Positions 1-6,294 of a stretch of DNA of 24,266 bases are shown one piece after another. The translations under genes were made by a program, and so were the position numbers. Within the stretch, counting starts at the first letter, position 1, and every line of letters starts with the position of its first letter. Location: contig CAZGMJ010000076.1 in assembly GCA_964526785.1 (NCBI GenBank), forward strand, positions 1 to 24,266. The letters are read 5' to 3'. The notes under the pieces were generated by a model. The model did not search any database. It was not told where the DNA came from and saw only the letters and a list, made by a program, of their open reading frames with translations. The DNA comes from CAZGMJ01 sp964526785 (GTDB taxonomy: Bacteria; Planctomycetota; Phycisphaerae; Sedimentisphaerales; Anaerobacaceae).

Positions 1-498
1 CTAAGTATGACGAAAAAGTTGTTGCTCTGCATGGTGATTTCCTTCAAGGCCAAGGGTTTGATGCTGAACAACCAAGCAATCGGAGAGGGCCTGAACAAAT
101 CGCCGCACACGATCAACAAGGCTCTGCGGTCACTGCGAGAAAAGGGATTGGTCACAGTGGTAAATGCTCGGAGCCGGCACCGCCGGATTTACCCGGCATA
201 TGCTGAGTCCTACTTGGCCACTATGGACGGTCAAGTAGACGAATTCTACTTGGCCATTTTGAAACGCCTACTTGGTAAGTCATATTACTCTTTACTTGGC
301 CGCCCAGGGTTACCAACAAAAGGAAAGAAGGAAAGAGAAAGAAATCAAGCGGCCCTACCTTCGCGGCCTACCGGCCGCCCTGTGGGAGAAAACGACTCGG
401 ACAACTTACCCGACGGTGAAGCCCTGACCGACCTGCTTGGCACTCGCGAGGCGTCCGAGGCCGACGTGGTCGAGCTACAGAAAGCGGGGTTGCTGTGA
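1..498 (+). CDS. winged-helix replication initiator-like protein, 5' end cut by window
   Basis: The frame is open to position 1. Codons 1-6 read Leu-Ser just ahead of the first visible Met at position 7, and that pair fits the usual start of an HTH_36-type winged helix (LS..KLLL), so the true start is probably upstream. From the Met at 7, residues 1-55 form the helix-turn-helix with the recognition segment INKALRSLREKGLV. The rest is a low-complexity, probably disordered tail rich in Lys, Arg, Pro and acidic residues. Proteins of this kind act as replication initiators or transcription regulators in phages and plasmids. The gene is followed, with overlapping stop and start codons, by a primase-helicase, and its own middle contains repeated DNA boxes. 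This supports a role like lambda O, but that role is inferred. No database match was run. Confidence 0.7.
   Translation, partial: LSMTKKLLLCMVISFKAKGLMLNNQAIGEGLNKSPHTINKALRSLREKGLVTVVNARSRHRRIYPAYAESYLATMDGQVDEFYLAILKRLLGKSYYSLLGRPGLPTKGKKERERNQAALPSRPTGRPVGENDSDNLPDGEALTDLLGTREASEADVVELQKAGLL
211..302 (+). repeat. four direct iteron-like repeats (TACTTGGCCA) plus one inverted copy
   Basis: TACTTGGCCA occurs at 211-220 and 247-256. Shorter forms occur at 269-276 (TACTTGG, then TA) and 293-302 (TACTTGGCCG). An inverted core, CAAGTAG, is at 232-238. Start-to-start distances are 36, 22 and 24 bp. Copies 1 and 2 are read in frame 0 of the host gene, giving Tyr-Leu-Ala. Copies 3 and 4 are read in another frame, giving Leu-Leu-Gly. 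The repetition is therefore conserved as DNA and not as protein. Confidence 0.65.
211..349 (+). other. candidate replication origin inside the initiator gene
   Basis: The iteron-like boxes at 211-302 are followed directly by an A-rich purine tract at about 313-349. Lambdoid origins have the same order inside gene O: four initiator-binding iterons, then an easily melted AT-rich segment, with the helicase-loading gene downstream. Here the downstream gene encodes a primase-helicase. The layout is visible in the sequence; origin activity is inferred. Confidence 0.45.
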
Positions 499-2273
499 AT
501 TTGGACGCCAAATATAGACAACCTCTTGATCGTCTCAAGCGAGACAAGTCGGTGCTAATCGACGCCTTGAAGGACTCGGGTTGCGACTACATGCAAGGTA
601 AAGCGATTCGCTGTCCATTTTGCAACGACCAGAAGCCTTCGGGGTCTCTCTACCGAACCAAAAGCGGGTTTTTTCACTACAAGTGCCATCAGTGCGGTTT
701 TCGCGGTTCGGTAATTGACGTGCTTGCTAAATCCCTGGGTACGGAGGGTACATCAATCCTCCGTCAACTTCCGCGAGAAGGCGGCCAGCAGGCCACAGGA
801 GCGGCGAACGTCCGGCCTACCTCCATGGGGCCTAAGGTCTTCCGGTCGCTTGAGGCGGTCGAGAGCAAGCTCCCTGGCAAGGTTCGGGCAAGTTTCGAGT
901 ATCGCAATCTGGCCGGCGACGTCATTCTTGTTGTGTTTCGCTGCGAACTTCCCGGTGGCAAAACATATCGACAGGCCTCTCGGTGTGCGGACGGGTGGGT
1001 GATGAGGTCGTTGCAAAAGCCATGGCCCCTTTACAATTTACCGGAGTTGGTCGAGGTCGATACCGTTTTTGTTGTTGAAGGCGAGAAGGCGGCTGAGGCC
1101 CTTATCGTTTGCGGGTTCTGCGCAACTACGTCCCTTGCCGGGGCGGGTAAGTCACAATACACAGATTGGGCCCCGCTTGCCGGCAAGAAGGCTATTCTTT
1201 GGCCGGATCACGACACGCAAGGGCATCGGCACATGGACGAGGTGCAGGCGGTCTTGCTCAGGCTGGACTGCAAGGTTTTTCGCATCGATCCCGAGGCCCT
1301 GCAACTCGGACCGAAAAACGACGCGGATGATTTCCTTTTACGGTGTCTACATGCGGGGCTATCTTCTGAGCAGATTGCTACGGAGTTTCAGACTGCGATC
1401 GAGGGAGCGACTCCCATTCGACCATCTGGGAGCTTGAAAAAAATTCTCGACGACACCATTGCTGGGCTGCGCGAAAGCGTTGCGCTGCCTTGGCCACGCC
1501 TGGCCGAACTCTCGCACGGGCTTCTACCTGGCACGGTCTTATTAGTGTGTGGCCGCCCGGGAGCGGGAAAGTCGTTCTTTCTGATGCAGTTGTTACTCTA
1601 CTGGCTGGCAACGGAGGTTTCCTTCGCGGTCTACATGCTCGAAGAAGATTTGAGCTACCACTTACATCGGGCGATGGCGATGGCGGCTGAACAATCCTGC
1701 ATGTTTGATCCGGACTGGATCACAGCAAATCCCAAGCAGGTTCAGGCCGCGTACGATCAGCATGCCCACACCTTGGACGCACTGGCCAAACGCATCTCTG
1801 CTGCCCCGAAAGATGCTCCTAAGCACAAAGACTTGCTGGAATGGGCGAGGGTACAAGCTAAGGCCGGGACTCGCATAATCGCTATTGATCCCGTGACGGC
1901 AGCCCAGGCAGAAGGCGATGTCTGGGTGAATGACCAAGCGTTTCTGGCCGAATTCAATCGTCTGCTGGTCGAGTATCGCATTTCCGGCCTATTGGTCACT
2001 CACCCTAAGAAGGGGCACACGGTGCCGTGTTTGGATGATCTGGCGGGCGGCGCTGCATACCAGCGATTCTCGCAGACGGTTTTCTGGCTTGAGGCATATC
2101 CGGAACGGAAGACCGCGAAGATTGCCGGACCGTGCGGCAAAAGCGAAATTCAGATCAATCGAGCGGTCCACATCTGCAAAGCGCGCAATGGTCGCGGACA
2201 TGGCTTGCGACTTGGATTCAACTTTGACGCCGAAAGCCTGCTCTATGCCGAGCAGGGACTAATTGTGAGGTAA
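495..2273 (+). CDS. zinc-finger/TOPRIM primase-helicase of the element
   Basis: This 592-aa protein has the domain order of phage T7 gp4-like primase-helicases. Residues 38-72 form a CHC2-type zinc finger (Cys40, Cys43, Cys64, Cys67). The TOPRIM domain follows at about 188-265, with an acidic Glu195-Gly-Glu197 motif and Asp238-x-Asp240. A RecA/DnaB-type ATPase occupies about 335-590, with Walker A GRPGAGKS (353-360), a Glu383-Glu384-Asp385 segment and Walker B ending in Asp465. It should prime and unwind DNA at the element's own replication fork. The start is GTG at 495, overlapping the TGA of the preceding gene (GTGA), which suggests translational coupling. Self-replication makes an excised, autonomously copied form likely. 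A RepA-like helicase with a TOPRIM domain is the main alternative reading. Confidence 0.85.
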   Translation: MNLDAKYRQPLDRLKRDKSVLIDALKDSGCDYMQGKAIRCPFCNDQKPSGSLYRTKSGFFHYKCHQCGFRGSVIDVLAKSLGTEGTSILRQLPREGGQQATGAANVRPTSMGPKVFRSLEAVESKLPGKVRASFEYRNLAGDVILVVFRCELPGGKTYRQASRCADGWVMRSLQKPWPLYNLPELVEVDTVFVVEGEKAAEALIVCGFCATTSLAGAGKSQYTDWAPLAGKKAILWPDHDTQGHRHMDEVQAVLLRLDCKVFRIDPEALQLGPKNDADDFLLRCLHAGLSSEQIATEFQTAIEGATPIRPSGSLKKILDDTIAGLRESVALPWPRLAELSHGLLPGTVLLVCGRPGAGKSFFLMQLLLYWLATEVSFAVYMLEEDLSYHLHRAMAMAAEQSCMFDPDWITANPKQVQAAYDQHAHTLDALAKRISAAPKDAPKHKDLLEWARVQAKAGTRIIAIDPVTAAQAEGDVWVNDQAFLAEFNRLLVEYRISGLLVTHPKKGHTVPCLDDLAGGAAYQRFSQTVFWLEAYPERKTAKIAGPCGKSEIQINRAVHICKARNGRGHGLRLGFNFDAESLLYAEQGLIVR

Positions 2274-2304
2274 CAACCTTCCCATCTTGATTAGGAGTAT
2301 TGCG

Positions 2305-2622
2305 ATGGATATCAAACAAACCCTCCCGGGCGATCTGAACATAACGGCCTACGGTATTGTCGATGCGTCGGACCGCAAGGATCGCCCAGCGCCGGACCCC
2401 GCCGAGGTCGCAGCGGCCCGAGAATGGATTCGTCGCCGATGCGGACGCCGAAAGACGATTAACCGCCGGCAGACCTCGTACCGCCTCAAACACCTGATCG
2501 AAAAACAGACTGGCCGCTACATCGGCAATGGTTCCGTGATCCAGTCAGCCCTCTTTGAGGGGTATCGAATCGAGAGAATTGCCGACGGCCCGAATGCTGT
2601 ATTCAATATCCGCATAGGCTAA
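2305..2622 (+). CDS. hypothetical protein of the element, 105 aa
   Basis: No family is recognised. The ATG at 2305 is chosen because AGGAG at 2293-2297 lies 7 nt upstream; a TTG at 2287 would add six residues but has no such site. The middle is strongly basic (REWIRRRCGRRKTINRR), followed by a helix-like stretch and a segment (GSVIQSALFEGYRIERI) that resembles a small nucleic-acid-binding or winged-helix fold. It sits 31 bp after the primase-helicase and 4 bp before the HGG-motif gene, so it is probably cotranscribed with both. A DNA-binding role is only suggested by charge and context. Confidence 0.6.
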   Translation: MDIKQTLPGDLNITAYGIVDASDRKDRPAPDPAEVAAAREWIRRRCGRRKTINRRQTSYRLKHLIEKQTGRYIGNGSVIQSALFEGYRIERIADGPNAVFNIRIG

Positions 2623-2626
2623 GGCG

Positions 2627-3118
2627 ATGCTAAAACAAAACGGACCCCATGAAAAACACAGAAGCTGCCCTCTGTGGCCAGCGAAGCAGGTGTGCGGAGC
2701 TCGAACGCGGGCAGGCACGCCATGCAAAAACTGGCCCATTCGGGGCCGCTCACGTTGCCGGCTGCATGGCGGCAAGAGCACCGGACCTCGAACCTCCACG
2801 GGGAAGCAACGAACCGCCCGCAACTCGCGCATAGACGGTTTCTATGATCGAGTCAGTCGCAACACACGCCGGGAACTGAGCGAGTGCATCCGCGAATTTC
2901 GCCGAGCCGTCGCCTCCGGTCGGCAGGCTGACCTTAAGGTGCTCCGACGCATCGATGAAATCGTCGAGGATGACTTGTCTGCTCGACACAGCGGACGGCC
3001 AGAGAGTTGGCGACGGAAACTCCTAACCCGCGGAGGCGTCTTTCTCACCATCCGGCAGGCAATGGAACTGGCGAACCTTGCCGATGATGTTTTGCGACAC
3101 AGCGGAGACGCGGAGTGA
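2627..3118 (+). CDS. HGG-motif protein with possible Cys3His zinc site
   Basis: This 163-aa basic protein carries CGARTRAG near residue 23, then Cys33, Cys44, His47 and the motif HGGKSTGPRT. This cysteine spacing followed by an HGGxSTG signature recurs in small phage and integrative-element proteins of unknown function. The spacing of Cys23, Cys33, Cys44 and His47 would suit one bound metal ion, which is inference. The C-terminal half is helical and charged, ending in a segment rich in Leu and Ala. The start ATG lies 4 bp after the previous stop, with only a weak AAGG upstream, so coupled translation is likely. No function is assigned. Confidence 0.65.
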   Translation: MLKQNGPHEKHRSCPLWPAKQVCGARTRAGTPCKNWPIRGRSRCRLHGGKSTGPRTSTGKQRTARNSRIDGFYDRVSRNTRRELSECIREFRRAVASGRQADLKVLRRIDEIVEDDLSARHSGRPESWRRKLLTRGGVFLTIRQAMELANLADDVLRHSGDAE

Positions 3119-3183
3119 GGTATCACGACGAAGTCCATCGATCTGATCCAGAAAGTTTTTTTGAGAAAAAGTGAAGATAGCTC

Positions 3184-3212
3184 TTGACTTTTACGATTAC
3201 CAGAAATAGGAT
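3184..3212 (+). promoter_or_regulatory. promoter of the excisionase-like/integrase pair
   Basis: TTGACT (3184-3189), a 17-bp spacer and TAGGAT (3207-3212). A start site about 7 nt after the -10 box falls on the ATG at 3219, so the mRNA may be leaderless. AGGA at 3208-3211, inside the -10 region, could serve as a ribosome site only if transcription began further upstream. Confidence 0.55.
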
Positions 3213-3218
3213 AGACTT

Positions 3219-3404
3219 ATGGCAAAGCGAAAAACAAAAATGGGACGCCCACCGAAGAACCCAAAAGACAAATGCAGCCGGATCGTCACACTGCGATTAA
3301 CCCCAAGCCAACACCGCCAGCTAAGAGGCGACGTCAAGCGGGCGAAAACTTCCGTCTCACAATTCCTCATTGAGTGCTGGCAGAAAGCGAGGCGAACGAA
3401 ATGA
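3219..3404 (+). CDS. small ribbon-helix-helix or excisionase-like DNA-binding protein
   Basis: This 61-aa, strongly basic protein has a Lys/Arg/Pro-rich arm (GRPPKNPKDK) followed by a beta strand plus two helices (IVTLRLTPSQHRQL, then TSVSQFLIECW), the pattern of ribbon-helix-helix repressors. Its last codons overlap the integrase start in an ATGA (ATG 3401, TGA 3402-3404), so the two are made together. Position and coupling suggest an excision factor or an autorepressor of the integrase promoter, similar in role to Xis or Cox proteins. The function is inferred from fold and place; the coding call itself is good because of the promoter and the coupled stop. Confidence 0.65.
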   Translation: MAKRKTKMGRPPKNPKDKCSRIVTLRLTPSQHRQLRGDVKRAKTSVSQFLIECWQKARRTK

Positions 3405-4846
3405 ACGTCTACCGAGCCAAGTATCGAGACAAAAGAACCGGTCGCATGAAACGGTGCCAGAAGTACCGAATCGACTTCACCGATAACACGGACAGGCGCC
3501 GCCGTCTGACCGCTTTCGCCAATAAGCGAGAGAGCGAGCGAGCAGCCGACAAAATCCAATGGCTACTCTCGACCGATGGCCGCGTAGTCGATCCAGACCT
3601 ACGGCGATGGGTGGAGTCGATACCGTCTGCGATGCGGAAGAAGCTAATCGAGTTCGGCCTGATCGCCGACAGCGATGCAGGCAAGCCACTGGGCGAGCAT
3701 CTCGACGACTGGCGGGAAAGCATCCTTGCCAAAGGCCGCACGCCCCAGCACGCTGACCTGCTTCACGCCCGAGTCAGTCGAGTCCTACTTGACGGCTGCC
3801 AGTACAAGACGTGGAGCGAGATTTCGACGCATGACGTGGTTCTTCAACTTAAAGAGCTTCGCGTCGGCAGGAACGGGATTAGCAATCAGACGCACAACCA
3901 CCACGTCCAGGCCCTGCGACAATTCGGCAAATGGATGATGCGCAATAAGCGAGCCTCCGAAACACCCTTCGACCATTTAAGCAAGCTGAACATTGCTGTC
4001 GATCGACGCCATGATCGGCGTGCAATGACCGACGACGAAGCCCGGCGGCTTGTTCAGACGACCGCTGGCGACGATATGACCCGATTCGGCATGACCGGAC
4101 CGGAACGATCTGCTGTGTATCGGCTGGGGCTGGAATGTGGCCTTCGAGCAGGCGAGATTCGCAGCCTGAAAGCCGGCTCCTTCGACTTCGACGCCTTGAC
4201 GGTCAAGGTCGAGGCCGCTTACGCAAAAGGACGGCGTGAGGACGTTCTGCCCCTGCGAGCGGACACCGCCGCCCTGCTCAAAACGCTGCTTGCCAGCAAG
4301 ACGCCAGACGCCCGGGCTTTCGCCATGCCGAACAAGGACAAGGTCACACGCATGTTGCGGGGCGATCTGGAAAAGGCTGGCGTTGCCTATGAACTGGATG
4401 GCAAATTCGCCGACTTCCATGCAACCCGCCACACGTTCTTATCGAATGTCGTTCGAAGCGGTGCAACGGTCAAAGAGGCTCAGACGCTTGCCCGGCATGC
4501 CAAGCCCGAGTTGACGATAGGCATTTATAGCCATGTCGGAATTCATGACCGCCGAGCGGTAGTTGACAGGCTGCCGTCGATGGAGATTCAGCAGTCCGAA
4601 GCAGTCAAGACCGGAACGACCGATTCGGCTGACTTGTCATATACTTGCCAAAAACGCGCCCAACAATGCACTTCTGCGGACCACGGAGGCCAAACGGCAC
4701 GACCGGATCATGCCATGCCAAAAGGCCAGAAAACGGCCTCTAAGGCCTCAAAAAAGCCGTTTTCAGAAGGGAAACGGAGAGGGCGGGATTCGAACCCGCG
4801 GTACCAGCTTATACCGGTACGACGGTTTAGCAAACCGTTGCCTTAA
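3401..4846 (+). CDS. int: tyrosine recombinase (site-specific integrase)
   Basis: This is a 481-aa phage-type integrase. An arm-binding N-terminus (about 1-90) precedes a SAM-like core-binding domain (about 100-195) and a catalytic domain (about 210-395). Visible catalytic residues are Arg249 in GLRAGEI, Lys in AYAKGRRE, the His-x-x-Arg of HATRH, His in LARHAKPE, and the nucleophile Tyr376 in GIYSHV. The start at 3401 is preferred to ATG 3374 because it forms an ATGA overlap with the upstream gene. After about residue 400 the sequence is low-complexity, and the last 23 or so codons lie antisense to tRNA-Ser (residues GRDSNPRYQ and beyond). This tail comes from the host side of the insertion junction and would differ in the excised circle. 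Its target is almost surely the tRNA-Ser 3' end. Confidence 0.95.
   Translation: MNVYRAKYRDKRTGRMKRCQKYRIDFTDNTDRRRRLTAFANKRESERAADKIQWLLSTDGRVVDPDLRRWVESIPSAMRKKLIEFGLIADSDAGKPLGEHLDDWRESILAKGRTPQHADLLHARVSRVLLDGCQYKTWSEISTHDVVLQLKELRVGRNGISNQTHNHHVQALRQFGKWMMRNKRASETPFDHLSKLNIAVDRRHDRRAMTDDEARRLVQTTAGDDMTRFGMTGPERSAVYRLGLECGLRAGEIRSLKAGSFDFDALTVKVEAAYAKGRREDVLPLRADTAALLKTLLASKTPDARAFAMPNKDKVTRMLRGDLEKAGVAYELDGKFADFHATRHTFLSNVVRSGATVKEAQTLARHAKPELTIGIYSHVGIHDRRAVVDRLPSMEIQQSEAVKTGTTDSADLSYTCQKRAQQCTSADHGGQTARPDHAMPKGQKTASKASKKPFSEGKRRGRDSNPRYQLIPVRRFSKPLP
4729..4764 (-). terminator. 9-bp inverted repeat just downstream of the tRNA-Ser 3' end
   Basis: GAAAACGGC (4729-4737) pairs with GCCGTTTTC (4756-4764) around an 18-nt loop, giving a perfect 9-bp stem 10 nt beyond the tRNA 3' end on the tRNA strand. 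The T-rich arm lies within the stem and there is no separate long U-tract, so termination is possible but not certain. The site is inside the integrase ORF and near the recombination core, so an arm site for integrase or excisionase is an alternative. Confidence 0.4.
4775..4800. other. probable attachment core (right junction) in the tRNA 3' end
   Basis: The integrase gene faces the 3' end of tRNA-Ser and the element lies on that side, so the crossover must lie in the 3' part of the tRNA, probably the T arm and acceptor strand. Exact limits cannot be fixed without the left junction. Confidence 0.45.
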
Positions 4847-4865
4847 GCCACTCGGCCACCTCTCC
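4775..4865 (-). tRNA. tRNA-Ser (anticodon GCU)
   Basis: Read on the minus strand, the acceptor stem pairs GGAGAGG with CCTCTCC and is followed by G as discriminator base, as expected for serine. The anticodon stem ACGGT/ACCGT holds the loop TTGCTAA with anticodon GCT (complement of 4829-4831). A long class II variable arm (GTACC...GGTAC) is present, and the T arm is GCGGG-TTCGAAT-CCCGC. CCA is not encoded. The gene stays intact after insertion because the element restores its 3' end. Confidence 0.97.
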
Positions 4866-4879
4866 GAGCGATGGTGGAT

Positions 4880-4908
4880 ACTGTACAATCGAGGGATACG
4901 GGATGCAA
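4880..4908 (-). promoter_or_regulatory. possible promoter of tRNA-Ser
   Basis: On the minus strand TTGCAT (4903-4908), a 17-bp spacer and TACAGT (4880-4885), ending 14 nt before the tRNA. The -35 match is weak (3 of 6). Confidence 0.35.
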
Positions 4909-4957
4909 GCAGATTACGGGCAAATGGGAATTTTTTGGCGTCGGGCGAACCTGCCCG

Positions 4958-5296
4958 CTACTGCCGGGCCCTGTCGTTGCAGAGCTTCTCGATATCGCGT
5001 GCTACGATCTCTGCTATAATCTGCTGATGTGCAGACAGTATCGGTACCGGCCTGGGTACAGCGGAACTCGTAGATTTGTGGCTCGCGGTCTTTCTGGAGG
5101 CGGGCCCGGTCCTGCGAGTTGCGCTCTGCCTGCGATGCCGGGCCATAATCTGCCTGGCTAAATCGAACTCTGGAACCCCTGCTTCCCGGCTACCGGCATC
5201 GCTAACCTCGCCCGAATCGTCGGCAGACGGTACGATGTCCACCATGCGAAGGACTTTGTCGTTCTGTTTATTCTCTTTCTTGCGTTTGCTCACCAC
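4958..5296 (-). CDS. hypothetical basic protein, 112 aa
   Basis: The start is GTG at 5296 (a second GTG follows), 5 nt after a strong GGGAGG ribosome site and behind a good promoter at 5318-5346; together these make a real gene likely. The protein has a Lys-rich N-terminus, an acidic patch, the segment PEFDLARQIMARHRR, a basic Ser/Thr/Pro-rich linker, and a C-terminal helix HQQIIAEIVARDIEKL. The two helix-like blocks joined by a flexible basic linker suggest a small nucleic-acid-associated or adaptor protein, but no family is recognised. Its stop lies 92 bp before tRNA-Ser on the same strand. Confidence 0.6.
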   Translation of the reverse strand: MVSKRKKENKQNDKVLRMVDIVPSADDSGEVSDAGSREAGVPEFDLARQIMARHRRQSATRRTGPASRKTASHKSTSSAVPRPVPILSAHQQIIAEIVARDIEKLCNDRARQ

Positions 5297-5317
5297 CAGG
5301 GCCTCCCTTTACCACCG

Positions 5318-5346
5318 ATTGTAGCAGATTGAGCGTGACTATGCAA
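5318..5346 (-). promoter_or_regulatory. promoter of the 112-aa gene
   Basis: On the minus strand TTGCAT (5341-5346), a 17-bp spacer and TACAAT (5318-5323), followed by AAAGGGAGG and the GTG start. Confidence 0.5.
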
Positions 5347-5405
5347 GGAGCATCGCAGTTCCCGGAATTACCGCCATCCATCGAATACGCCGGCAACAAT
5401 GCACA

Positions 5406-5975
5406 TCAACACCCCTTTGCTGCCGTCGGTGTTTGGTAAACCTTTCCTCTCTTGGGGCCGGCCCTCCTGCGACTGTAGGACACGACCGCTTGAACGTAGG
5501 CGAGAATGGCCGGGACGAAAAATAGCAAACACGCAAATTCAACCGTATGGATCAATCTGTTCCATCCGTACTGCCTCTGGAGAGTCAGAAACCAACGGTA
5601 GCGGTTGGGCCAGAACATGAGAACATCATAATGAGTCAGACCGTCAATAAGTACGTGCAGCCACACGCCGAGCACACCCGAAACCACCATCTTCCGCAGT
5701 CCTGTGAAGTAGGGAATCCGAAAGAAGCTCATCACTCGAGCGAAGACACCCCTGAACGGATAGGCAGCCACCCCCCAGGCGATGCCTACGAAAGCACCAA
5801 TGAGAAGCGTATGGAAATGCCGATGCTTCGGCACCCCCAGATCGAACAGCATGATCGCCAGGACCTCCACATCCACGATCACATTGGCAAGCACGAATAC
5901 AGGCAGGTCAATCCATCGCCTGAGCACAAGTCCGATGAATCCGCTTGGTCCGAAATGATATGGTGTAAATGGCAT
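5406..5975 (-). CDS. YdjM/DUF457-like small membrane protein
   Basis: This 189-aa protein starts MPFTPYHFGPSGFIGL, the usual opening of LexA-regulated YdjM/DUF457 'metal-dependent hydrolase' membrane proteins, and carries the histidine/aspartate motif HVLIDGLTHYD near residue 108. About four hydrophobic segments are visible (roughly 24-45, 57-73, 97-112 and 145-165). His and Asp residues near the N-terminus (PYH, NVIVDVE, KHRHFH) could bind metal. It probably sits in the cytoplasmic membrane; the enzymatic role of the family is unproven. The only ribosome-site-like sequence (AGGGGGA) lies 14 nt before the ATG, which is long. A promoter is seen at 6011-6039. The family call is moderately sure. 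Confidence 0.75.
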   Translation of the reverse strand: MPFTPYHFGPSGFIGLVLRRWIDLPVFVLANVIVDVEVLAIMLFDLGVPKHRHFHTLLIGAFVGIAWGVAAYPFRGVFARVMSFFRIPYFTGLRKMVVSGVLGVWLHVLIDGLTHYDVLMFWPNRYRWFLTLQRQYGWNRLIHTVEFACLLFFVPAILAYVQAVVSYSRRRAGPKRGKVYQTPTAAKGC

Positions 5976-6010
5976 AGTCTAAGCGATCGTCCCCCTGCTG
6001 CCACCAGCGT

Positions 6011-6039
6011 AGTTTATCTCCATCACGGCGGAAATTCAA
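6011..6039 (-). promoter_or_regulatory. possible promoter of the YdjM-like gene
   Basis: On the minus strand TTGAAT (6034-6039), a 17-bp spacer and TAAACT (6011-6016), each matching 4 of 6 consensus bases, 36 bp before the ATG and just after the upstream terminator at 6063-6090. Confidence 0.4.
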
Positions 6040-6062
6040 GTTGGACGCAAAGAAATGCAGGC

Positions 6063-6090
6063 AAAAAAAATCCGCCCAAACGACGGGCGG
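6063..6090 (-). terminator. strong intrinsic terminator
   Basis: On the minus strand CCGCCC, a 7-nt loop and GGGCGG are followed by A and then eight T. It closes a leftward transcript that starts to the right; no longer gene precedes it, only the 31-codon ORF at 6124-6219. Confidence 0.85.
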
Positions 6091-6123
6091 CCTAAGCGGG
6101 ATTTGTGGCGAATACGTACTCGT

Positions 6124-6219
6124 TCAGCACAGAGCGATATAACTGGCGATCGCCAGCAGAAGAATGCGTCTCTTGTTCATGACGAAAGGAAGCCACGTGT
6201 TAAAGTAGAATTCAGTCAT
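6124..6219 (-). CDS. candidate 31-aa hydrophobic peptide
   Basis: A short ORF runs from ATG 6219 to TGA 6124, encoding 31 residues: MTEFYFNTWLPFV followed by MNKRRILLLAIASYIALC. The second half looks like a signal anchor: Lys-Arg-Arg, then a Leu/Ile/Ala-rich run ending in Cys. GGGGTGA lies about 4 nt upstream of the first ATG; the inner Met has no such site. The stop is 33 nt before a strong terminator, and a promoter-like sequence lies at 6266-6294. The surrounding unit is credible; whether the product is the peptide or the RNA itself is open. Confidence 0.4.
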   Translation of the reverse strand: MTEFYFNTWLPFVMNKRRILLLAIASYIALC

Positions 6220-6265
6220 CAATCACCCCGGACCAACCGTAATCAACCGATCTCGTTATGGTGCC

Positions 6266-6294
6266 ATATTACTGCAAATGCCCGCCAAAGGCAA
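6266..6294 (-). promoter_or_regulatory. possible promoter of the small minus-strand unit
   Basis: On the minus strand TTGCCT (6289-6294), a 17-bp spacer and TAATAT (6266-6271). The 11-bp sequence covering the -10 box (ATATTACTGCA, 6266-6276 on the plus strand) is repeated at 6328-6338. Confidence 0.4.

Larger units (their letters stand above)
1..4775. mobile_element. right end of an integrated element inserted at tRNA-Ser
   Basis: All genes from the window edge to the tRNA run on the plus strand: replication-type genes first, then a small DNA-binding protein and a tyrosine integrase whose 3' end abuts and enters the 3' end of tRNA-Ser. Integrase next to a tRNA 3' end is the standard arrangement for prophages, satellites and integrative elements. 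No capsid, portal, terminase, relaxase or conjugation gene is visible in this part, so the type of element is open. The left attachment site, expected to be a copy of the tRNA 3' segment, is not found between 1 and 4700, so the element continues upstream of the window. Confidence 0.85.

Noticed and set aside
4953..4969. GCCCG/CGGGC hairpin at the 112-aa gene stop
   Set aside because: Only 5 bp, with no T tract on the minus strand, so not called as a terminator.
5547..6095. 182-codon plus-strand ORF
   Set aside because: Mostly antisense to the YdjM-like gene, with His/Pro/Arg-rich unlikely composition and no ribosome site.
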